This document shows, piece by piece, positions 1 through 5,269 of a stretch of DNA of 13,644 bases. The notes under the pieces are model-generated. The model saw only the letters and a list, made by a program, of their open reading frames with translations, did no database searches and was not told where the DNA came from. Position numbers and translations under genes: made by a program. How positions within the stretch are numbered: position 1 is the stretch's first letter; each line of letters opens with the position of its first letter. The stretch covers positions 1-13,644 of the forward strand of contig JAZOQB010000036.1 of the NCBI GenBank assembly GCA_045655865.1, given 5' to 3'. This DNA comes from RGIG5579 sp045655865 (GTDB lineage Bacteria; Bacillota; Clostridia; Oscillospirales; SIG627).

Positions 1-1777
1 CATTGAGATTTTCATCCTCCCATTTTTCAAAATCTCTTACAAATTCTGTATACTTTTTCATGTGGTTTGCATAATCAGCAAGGAGGATCAAGTCATTCGG
101 ATTTGCTTTGTATTTTTTCATAAAAGCAACATACTCATCCACGAATGCCTCATAGCTATCCATTGCAGCTTTAAAGGCAGGATTAATACCACTTTCGTTA
201 GAAACATTTCCATTATTACCGGGAGTATTGGATGGGGGAGTGACATCGGGAGTCTTTGTTGCAATATTACTCCACCCCCTAACATTGCACTCCCCGAAAT
301 CATTAATGCCAATAGGGGCAGCTGTTCCGTTGGCTATCAAAGCGACTGTATGGTAATTGCCCGAACTAATTGAAATCACGTTAGTCAAACTCCCCACATT
401 CAACTGACCATGACCATTTTCGCCAACCGCAACAACTGTTCCATCCGATTTTATTCCTATGGTTTGAAAAGATCCTGCGTGAATTGCGACAATATCGGTC
501 CATCCGCCCACATTACATTGCCCAAAAATATTACTACCAGTTGCTACAACAGAACCATCTGCTCGCAGGCCAACAACGTGTACTGCACCAGCACTAACCG
601 CAATAATATCGTTCCAGCCACTTACTCTATATGGACTCCAGCCACCAGTAGCAACCACTGTCCCATCTGTTTTCAGCCCTACTGTGCAATCTCCCCCTGC
701 ATCAACGGCAATGATATCCGTCCAGCCACCTACTTCGGATTCGTTCAAATCGTTGCAACCAGCGGCAACCACAGTGCCATCGGCTCGCAAACCAACCGAG
801 TGAAGATTGCCTGCACTAATAGATACAATATCAGTCCAGCCACCAACATCATTTTTTCCATAAGAATTGTTACCGGTAGCAACCACTGTGCCGTCGGCCT
901 TTAATCCCAAAGTATTCGCTTGCTCACCAGCACTAACAGCCACGATGTTGTTCCAATCACTCACATTGCACTGACCATTACTATTGGATCCCGTGGCAAT
1001 CACAGTTCCATCAACTTTTACTGCTACTGTGTGGAGATCAGCTGCGCTAAGCGTTTCTCTTACAGCTACTTGATCCCACAACTTGCGGCTACGCTCCTTT
1101 GCATCTAAGAAATCTCCCATTTTAGCGAAAGCAATTGCTGCCTTTGCAGGAGATTCTTCTGCATAGGATGCTATTTCTTTATATTGTATTCCTTGCTGGC
1201 AAAAAACAATTTTTTCTCCGCAATCTTTGTACTCACCAAGCGCCTCAAATGCTGTGATCGCCTCTTGGTACTGCCCGGCTTCCATTAACAGAGAAGCATA
1301 GTTATACTTACACTCGGTAATTCTATCCTTGCAATCTTTATACTCGCCGAGTGCTTCAAATGCAGTAATTGCCCCTTGATACTGGCCTGCATCCATCAGA
1401 GCAACTGCATAGCAATACTCGCACTCTGTAATCCTATTCTTGCAATCCTTATATTCACCAAGCGCTTCAAATACCATGATTGCTTCTTGATACTGACCAG
1501 CTTCCATCAGATCAATTGCCTTGTTATATTTATTGCTTGGTATAATCACCAAACAAAAAACAAGTATAGCTGCAACCGCCGCAACAATGAAACATCCAAC
1601 AGCAGAACCGATAATCAGCACTCTGCGCTTGGGTCTATTGCTTTTCTCTTTGGATGGAGCTTCCACTTTCTCTATTGGCTGTGTTTGGATTTTCTCCAAC
1701 GGGCAGCCACAATGAATACAAGCTGTCGCTTTATCTGAAATCTTCTTTTTGCATTCAGGGCATTTTATAAGAGCCAT
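1..1777 (-). CDS. Zinc-ribbon, membrane-anchored RCC1-repeat protein (3' end outside window)
   Basis: One frame stays open from the ATG at 1777 to the left edge (592 codons, no stop), so the C-terminus is missing. In order: a zinc ribbon with Cys 6, 9, 20 and 23; a charged linker ending in KRR; one membrane span at about 53-80; three 37-residue repeats (90-200) around the core AGQYQEAITAFEALGEYKDC; and seven RCC1-like repeats (about 249-506) with period 36-39, each with an 'LKADGTVVATG' type strand. A Pro/Asn-rich linker (509-530) and a charged helical tail follow. Seven repeats are enough for a complete RCC1 propeller. Positive charges before the span suggest the zinc ribbon is cytoplasmic and the repeats are outside (inference). 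The tail resembles, from memory only, the DUF6591 region found on clostridial zinc-ribbon proteins. The start is supported by AAGGAG at 1786-1791 and a promoter just upstream. Its biological role is not known to me; binding or sensing at the cell surface is a guess. Confidence 0.85.
   Translation of the reverse strand, partial: MALIKCPECKKKISDKATACIHCGCPLEKIQTQPIEKVEAPSKEKSNRPKRRVLIIGSAVGCFIVAAVAAILVFCLVIIPSNKYNKAIDLMEAGQYQEAIMVFEALGEYKDCKNRITECEYCYAVALMDAGQYQGAITAFEALGEYKDCKDRITECKYNYASLLMEAGQYQEAITAFEALGEYKDCGEKIVFCQQGIQYKEIASYAEESPAKAAIAFAKMGDFLDAKERSRKLWDQVAVRETLSAADLHTVAVKVDGTVIATGSNSNGQCNVSDWNNIVAVSAGEQANTLGLKADGTVVATGNNSYGKNDVGGWTDIVSISAGNLHSVGLRADGTVVAAGCNDLNESEVGGWTDIIAVDAGGDCTVGLKTDGTVVATGGWSPYRVSGWNDIIAVSAGAVHVVGLRADGSVVATGSNIFGQCNVGGWTDIVAIHAGSFQTIGIKSDGTVVAVGENGHGQLNVGSLTNVISISSGNYHTVALIANGTAAPIGINDFGECNVRGWSNIATKTPDVTPPSNTPGNNGNVSNESGINPAFKAAMDSYEAFVDEYVAFMKKYKANPNDLILLADYANHMKKYTEFVRDFEKWEDENLN
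1178..1510 (-). repeat. Three tandem 111-bp in-frame repeats
   Basis: The region encodes residues 90-200 of the RCC1 protein as three consecutive 37-residue units. Each begins LM(E/D)AGQYQ and contains FEALGEYKDC. The first two units are nearly identical and the third diverges only after the KDC motif. The helical, TPR-like pattern (Tyr-x-x-Ala, Gly-Glu-Tyr) suggests paired helices. Cys residues recur at matching places (112/119, 149/156, 186/193). The exact 111-bp period and high similarity indicate duplication within the gene. Confidence 0.85.
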
Positions 1778-1803
1778 AGCAAGTTCTCCTTAGTAAAAAA
1801 CTA

Positions 1804-1837
1804 CCCCCATTTTATCCCCATTGTCATATTTTGTCAA
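1804..1837 (-). repeat. Promoter repeat, copy 1 (34 bp)
   Basis: This segment is identical to 2197-2230 except for one base inside the -10 box. It includes the -35, the full 17-bp spacer, the -10 and a G-run. It contains two AATGGGG copies (plus-strand ccccatt at 1805-1811 and 1816-1822) 11 bp apart, flanking and overlapping the -10. Conservation of the spacer goes beyond what sigma factor needs. Confidence 0.85.
1809..1837 (-). promoter_or_regulatory. Sigma-A type promoter of the RCC1-repeat gene
   Basis: On the minus strand there is TTGACA (1832-1837), a 17-bp spacer and TAAAAT (1809-1814). The predicted start of transcription is near 1802, which leaves a leader of about 25 nt containing AAGGAG. 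The box lies directly after the terminator of the preceding gene. Confidence 0.8.
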
Positions 1838-1849
1838 TTCCGAGGGCAG

Positions 1850-1878
1850 AAAAAAGGAGAGGCTTCCCTCTCCTTTTT
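1850..1878 (-). terminator. Intrinsic terminator after the 86-residue membrane protein gene
   Basis: A 12-bp perfect stem (1851-1862 with 1867-1878, core AAGGAGAGG/CCTCTCCTT) with a 4-nt loop is followed on the minus strand by a T-run. It begins 20 nt after the stop of the gene at 1899. The A/T ends make it potentially bidirectional. Confidence 0.85.
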
Positions 1879-1898
1879 CGGCTGCAAATAGCCATATA

Positions 1899-2159
1899 TT
1901 ATTTGTTAGAATTTGTGTGTTTTTCTACTATTTCGCCGTATCCATATAACAGTAGGCAAATAAAATAAGTGCAAAAAATTGATACTCCGTAGCCAAGTAA
2001 AATACACACTAAATTTAAAATTACAATAGAGACCGTATTATTGTCGTTATATAGGCAATTAGCGGAAAGTACACCGCAAATAATAGCAGATATTAAAACC
2101 CCTATTACAAAGAGAGCGTATACTATCTTTTTGATTTTTCTACCTGGGTTATCAAACAT
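1899..2159 (-). CDS. Small membrane protein of unknown function (86 aa)
   Basis: The protein is short and strongly hydrophobic. A short amphipathic start (MFDNPGRKIKK) precedes a membrane span at about 12-33. A second hydrophobic stretch at about 43-75 is long enough for two spans, and the charged tail follows the motif LLYGYGEIVE. The start is supported by AGGAG at 2167-2171, 7 nt before the ATG, and by its own promoter. From memory, Clostridia carry many short proteins with a similar MF(D/E)N.G.KIK start and a LYGFGEL end, often near zinc-ribbon proteins, but I know no assigned function. Base composition is near one-third GC, clearly lower than the operon to its right. It shares a promoter module with the next gene, so the two are probably expressed together. 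Confidence 0.8.
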   Translation of the reverse strand: MFDNPGRKIKKIVYALFVIGVLISAIICGVLSANCLYNDNNTVSIVILNLVCILLGYGVSIFCTYFICLLLYGYGEIVEKHTNSNK

Positions 2160-2196
2160 AACATAACTCCTGTTGAAGAAAATTTCGGGATTTACC

Positions 2197-2230
2197 CCCC
2201 CATTCTATCCCCATTGTCATATTTTGTCAA
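2197..2230 (-). repeat. Promoter repeat, copy 2 (34 bp)
   Basis: This is the second copy of the segment at 1804-1837, with a single mismatch. The AATGGGG direct repeats (plus-strand ccccatt at 2198-2204 and 2209-2215) have the same 11-bp period. A similar hairpin terminator lies directly upstream in both copies, so the repeated unit is a terminator-promoter module. Confidence 0.85.
2202..2230 (-). promoter_or_regulatory. Sigma-A type promoter of the 86-residue membrane protein gene
   Basis: On the minus strand there is TTGACA (2225-2230), a 17-bp spacer and TAGAAT (2202-2207). The spacer is identical in sequence to that of the promoter at 1809-1837. The leader is roughly 40 nt and contains AGGAG. 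Confidence 0.8.
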
Positions 2231-2233
2231 ATC

Positions 2234-2261
2234 AAAAAGGAGAGGGAAGCCCCTCTCCTTT
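2234..2261 (-). terminator. Intrinsic terminator of the lnt-recD2-walJ-rlmH-DUF1015 operon
   Basis: An 11-bp perfect stem (2236-2246 with 2251-2261, core AAGGAGAGGG) with a 4-nt loop is followed on the minus strand by TTTTT. It sits 4 nt past the DUF1015 stop codon. The stem core matches that of the terminator at 1850-1878, with the loop in the opposite orientation. Confidence 0.9.
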
Positions 2262-2264
2262 GTA

Positions 2265-3473
2265 TTATTTGATTTTGCGGCATTCCAAATAATAGCGCTT
2301 ATCCCGGGCGTGCCCGATGGAAAAACTCTTTTTGGGAAAAACGCCGTCCCGTTCTACCGTTTGGAAGAGATCCTCTTTTGCCATGGGGGGCAAAAAGAGG
2401 GCCAGGCTATTTTCCCGTTTTGCAAGTTCCGTCAGAGCTTTTTCGTCGTGAATATAATCTACGGTGCAATCCGTTTTCTCTTCCCATTCATCCAGCACCT
2501 CTTGAATGGCGCCAATAAGACTGCCAAGACTGTGGTTTTGGATGCAGATCTGACCCTCTGTGCCGTGGAAAAGGCAGCGAATGGGCGCGCCGTCAGGGCT
2601 ACCCGCACGGCGTTCCAGATCTTGAAGCAGTGCTTTGGGATCACAGTTAAAAACGATGCGGTGAATGGGTTCAAACACAATGCCTTCATCGTAAACGTTG
2701 CACAATTCCACCAGGGCAAATCGAGCGGGGTGATTCTTTCTTTCTTCCTCTGAAAGAGTTTCACGGATCTGATTCCAGCAATTCTTTGCCGCGGCAAGAG
2801 AATGATTGCCGTCACCGATGACAAACTGTACTTCCCTCTCGCCCAAGGCATCAATGGCCCGGGTGACCCGATCTGCCACGTCACCGTTGACGCGGTATCC
2901 GGTAATGTGTCCGCCCTCTTCCATCAGGTCAAAGTCATAGGCCACTTCCAAGCTCTCTTTGATTTCGGAAAGAGGTTCTATGGCGCTTCTCTTTTCATCG
3001 TCGATCAAAACCAAAATGTGAGGAAGCTCCAAACCGGCACCCGCTCTCACCCGAATTCTGGGGGGCAGGCGATCCACTACAGTCTTTTCGCTGGCGCGCG
3101 CAGCAGCCTTAGAGCCGGGGGTGTAATCATAAGCTTCCAGATCCAGTTTTCCCAAAAGCCCACGGCGAATCTTACCTCCGCTAACTTCCCTTTCTACGTA
3201 AATATAAGAGTTTTCATAGCAGCGAAAAACGCCGTCAAAAACGTATTGTTCCATGGTTTTGTTCCGCTCTTTGGACGCTTCTTCCATAGAAATCTCGCTA
3301 AGGTAGGCTTCCGGTACCACCATATGAAGAGTCGAGGGCTCATCCCCTACGGTTTTGGCTACGCGATCCCAATATTCGCGCTGGGAAGAAAACTGGTCGC
3401 AGGCAATTACCGCCCACTTATCCATCTTCGTTTTTGGCAGAAGAATATCTGCCGGAGAAAATACGTTGTTCAT
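2265..3473 (-). CDS. DUF1015 family protein (SerK-like)
   Basis: The 402-residue product matches the DUF1015 pattern. It starts PADILLPK, followed by WAVIACDQFSSQREYW. The central signature is IGDGNHSLAAAK (219-230), then ALVELCNVYDEGIVFEPIHR (253-272), a family hallmark in which Glu and the PIHR motif are conserved. The family includes archaeal ADP-dependent serine kinase SerK and staphylococcal SbnI, both serine kinases, so a free-serine kinase role is possible. The bacterial members of this length are mostly uncharacterised, so substrate specificity is inference. It is the last gene of the operon, 35 nt after rlmH, with a purine-rich ribosome site (GGAAAGGAAAG) before the ATG, and it ends at a strong terminator. 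The 35-nt gap contains a short AAATAAAGAT direct repeat but no clear promoter. Confidence 0.88.
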   Translation of the reverse strand: MNNVFSPADILLPKTKMDKWAVIACDQFSSQREYWDRVAKTVGDEPSTLHMVVPEAYLSEISMEEASKERNKTMEQYVFDGVFRCYENSYIYVEREVSGGKIRRGLLGKLDLEAYDYTPGSKAAARASEKTVVDRLPPRIRVRAGAGLELPHILVLIDDEKRSAIEPLSEIKESLEVAYDFDLMEEGGHITGYRVNGDVADRVTRAIDALGEREVQFVIGDGNHSLAAAKNCWNQIRETLSEEERKNHPARFALVELCNVYDEGIVFEPIHRIVFNCDPKALLQDLERRAGSPDGAPIRCLFHGTEGQICIQNHSLGSLIGAIQEVLDEWEEKTDCTVDYIHDEKALTELAKRENSLALFLPPMAKEDLFQTVERDGVFPKKSFSIGHARDKRYYLECRKIK

Positions 3474-3508
3474 TTACTTTCCTTTCCTACATCTTTATTT
3501 TTAAATCT

Positions 3509-4003
3509 TTATTTATGATATTGATTTCCCGCCAAGATTCCCGCAGCCCGGTAGATCTGCTCCGATAGCATCACCCGAAACAGGGAATGAGAAAAGGTCA
3601 TGGGGGAAAACGACAGTCGAAGATCGCATTTGGCTTTGATCTCCTCGGCAAGACCCCAGGAAGAGCCAATGAGAAAGACGATGGAATTTTTTCCGCCGTT
3701 AGCCACCTTTTCAAACAATCCGGCAAGCTCTGTGGAAGACAATTGCTTTCCCTCTATGCAAAGGGCAACTTTGAAGCTTTTTTGCAATTTGGGCAAGCTC
3801 AGAGCCTTTTCAAACTCCATTGCTTCTTTCTGCAAGGTGGAACGGATCTCCTCCGGGCTCAACTCCCTGCCCGGCGTTCTGGCCGGGCGAAGAGCAATAT
3901 CAGAAAGCTCTCCGAATGCGTGCATGCGTTTTTGATACTCTAAAAAGGCGGCCTCAAAATAGGACTCCTTGGTCTGGCCCATATGTAAAACGGTGTAATT
4001 CAT
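3509..4003 (-). CDS. rlmH: 23S rRNA (pseudouridine1915-N3)-methyltransferase RlmH
   Basis: The 164-residue product is the usual RlmH length. It is a SPOUT methyltransferase that uses S-adenosylmethionine to methylate pseudouridine 1915 in helix 69 of 23S rRNA on the assembled 70S ribosome. The C-terminal half is diagnostic: FLIGSSWGLAEEIKAKCDL (110-128, cofactor loop), LSFSPMTFSHSLFRVMLSEQ (130-149), then IYRA and the terminal NQYHK. The cofactor loop reads GSSWG where most homologues have GG(A/S).G; this is a mild substitution. The ATG overlaps the walJ stop by 4 nt (ATGA), implying translational coupling. The pair walJ-rlmH is also close in Bacillus, where an htrA-type protease gene lies between them; that gene is absent here. 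Confidence 0.95.
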   Translation of the reverse strand: MNYTVLHMGQTKESYFEAAFLEYQKRMHAFGELSDIALRPARTPGRELSPEEIRSTLQKEAMEFEKALSLPKLQKSFKVALCIEGKQLSSTELAGLFEKVANGGKNSIVFLIGSSWGLAEEIKAKCDLRLSFSPMTFSHSLFRVMLSEQIYRAAGILAGNQYHK

Positions 4004-4800
4004 AAAACCTTTGTCACCTCAAAACGTCCGGCAACGGAAAGAAGGAAGTCCCGGTCCACACGCCCGCCCTTTTCCGTTAAAGACAAAAGATGAGCCTCTT
4101 TGGCAAGTTGGGGAGTGTTGTTTTCCGAAGAAAGGTGGAATAGAGTAAAGCTCTCGCACCCCTTCTCCAAAAGCTGAGCGGTAAATCGGGCGCTGTCGGC
4201 ATTATTCAAATGGCCGCAATCCGAAGCCACTCGCTCCTTCAAATAGGGAGGGTAGGGGCCGTTATAGAGCATTTCCAGGTCGTGATTGGATTCCAAGATC
4301 ACATGTCGGCAGCCCAAAAGATAATCGGATACCTCGGAAGATATGTGCCCTAAGTCCGTTGCAATCCCCAGCTCCCGATCTCCAATCAAAAAACCCTGAC
4401 TGTCAGCGCTGTCGTGAGGCGTGGAAAACGGTGTGATCAAAAACTCGCCGGATTCATATTCTTCCCCCGGAGTCACCGTGCGAATGTTCCGGGCAAGGGC
4501 CGCAGCCTCTTTTTGATGCCCTTTCTGCAAGAGACCCAGATACAATTCCTTTGCCACATCCCGCTGGCAAAACAGTGGGATCGAAAAATGTTTCGCGATG
4601 GTAGTAAGACCCTTGGTATGATCGGAATGTTCATGGGTGACAAAAATCCCACGGATGCCGGAGAGTGAGGAACCCAGACTCTGCAAAGCGCTCTCGATCT
4701 GGCGGGCACTTCCACCCGCATCGATCAGGATTTCCGTTTTTCCCTTCTTTAAGTAAATACAGTTTCCGGAAGAACCGGAAAACAAAGTGTAACACGTCAT
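4000..4800 (-). CDS. walJ: MBL-fold metallohydrolase WalJ/YycJ
   Basis: The product (266 residues from the chosen start) begins TCYTLFSGSSGNC, the characteristic opening of the YycJ/WalJ/VicX family. ILIDAGGS follows, then the metal-binding motif THEHSDH (His56, His58, Asp60, His61). Later come SADSQGFLIG-type and LESNHD segments (histidine and acidic ligands) and the histidines of HLNNADSA and LFHLSSENN. The family has been linked to DNA-end processing and cell-division coordination and sits in the walRK operon in bacilli; no walRK genes are seen here. An in-frame ATG at 4818 exists, but it lacks a ribosome site and overlaps the previous gene. The ATG at 4800 has AAAGG at 4807-4811. Because walJ overlaps rlmH, the two are probably translated together. 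Confidence 0.92.
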   Translation of the reverse strand: MTCYTLFSGSSGNCIYLKKGKTEILIDAGGSARQIESALQSLGSSLSGIRGIFVTHEHSDHTKGLTTIAKHFSIPLFCQRDVAKELYLGLLQKGHQKEAAALARNIRTVTPGEEYESGEFLITPFSTPHDSADSQGFLIGDRELGIATDLGHISSEVSDYLLGCRHVILESNHDLEMLYNGPYPPYLKERVASDCGHLNNADSARFTAQLLEKGCESFTLFHLSSENNTPQLAKEAHLLSLTEKGGRVDRDFLLSVAGRFEVTKVL

Positions 4801-4806
4801 AAAAAA

Positions 4807-4811
4807 CCTTT
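4807..4811 (-). promoter_or_regulatory. Ribosome binding site that fixes the walJ start
   Basis: AAAGG on the minus strand lies 6 nt before the ATG at 4800 and overlaps the last base of the upstream gene's stop. The alternative ATG at 4818 has no purine-rich site at a usable distance. Confidence 0.6.
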
Positions 4812-5269
4812 CATGCAAAGATGTAAAGCAAGATCCAATCCAAAAGAAAAATCAAATAAAACGGCGCAGTAAGAACCAAAAGCACCTGGGAAACAAACGC
4901 TCTCTTTTCCTCCGGGATCTTGAAAATATTGGGAGGCAATGGAGAGGGCGCCTTTTCGTCTTTTTTCACTTCCTCTTTCTTCATTCGGAAGCGGCGGTAC
5001 CGATCCTTTCGCTTGACGGGGTGAAGGTTTGCTCTTTTCGGGGATTCCGCTGTCCGTTTCCGCTTTTCCTTTGTCTCAGAGTCGGTGAAAACGGGGCGAA
5101 GGCCTCCGCTGACCAGCACGTAGAGAACAGAAAACACAAGACAAAGTCCGGAATAAGAATAGGTGATAAACATCGTAAGAGAGGTATTTCCGAATCCCCA
5201 GTAAACAAGAGATAGGAAAGCCGTCCAAACGATCAGGACCAGAAAACGTTCTTTTTTGGTGAATTTCAT
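4811..5269 (-). CDS. Unknown membrane protein with basic cytoplasmic loop (152 aa)
   Basis: I do not recognise this protein. It has an N-terminal hydrophobic span at about 8-25, a second at about 31-53, a long polar and very basic middle (about 65-118, many Lys/Arg, then Pro-rich), and a third span at about 127-150 that runs nearly to the C-terminus. The highly charged middle is most likely cytoplasmic. The start overlaps the recD2 stop by one base (TAATG) and has AAGGAG at 5275-5280, so it is co-translated with recD2. The gene ends 10 nt before walJ. Its place between a helicase and walJ says it is transcribed with them but does not show a function. Antisense reading frames over this region are shadows. 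Confidence 0.8.
   Translation of the reverse strand: MKFTKKERFLVLIVWTAFLSLVYWGFGNTSLTMFITYSYSGLCLVFSVLYVLVSGGLRPVFTDSETKEKRKRTAESPKRANLHPVKRKDRYRRFRMKKEEVKKDEKAPSPLPPNIFKIPEEKRAFVSQVLLVLTAPFYLIFLLDWILLYIFA

Noticed and set aside
410..904. Plus-strand open frame of 164 codons within the left block
   Set aside because: It lies antisense to the continuous RCC1-repeat coding frame, has Cys/Asn/Thr-rich low-complexity composition and shows no ribosome site; repeats on the coding strand keep the opposite frame open.
260..1033. Possible CRISPR-like or DNA-level repeat array
   Set aside because: The regularity (about 114 bp) comes from seven RCC1 protein repeats: divergent at DNA level, all in one frame, without repeat-spacer structure.
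1838..2196. Insertion-sequence-like unit around the 86-residue gene, flanked by the 34-bp repeats
   Set aside because: The flanking copies are in direct, not inverted, orientation; there is no transposase and no target-site duplication visible. Promoter duplication explains it more simply.
2802..3518. Plus-strand 238-codon frame
   Set aside because: It is antisense to the well-supported DUF1015 gene, with no recognisable motif and no ribosome site.
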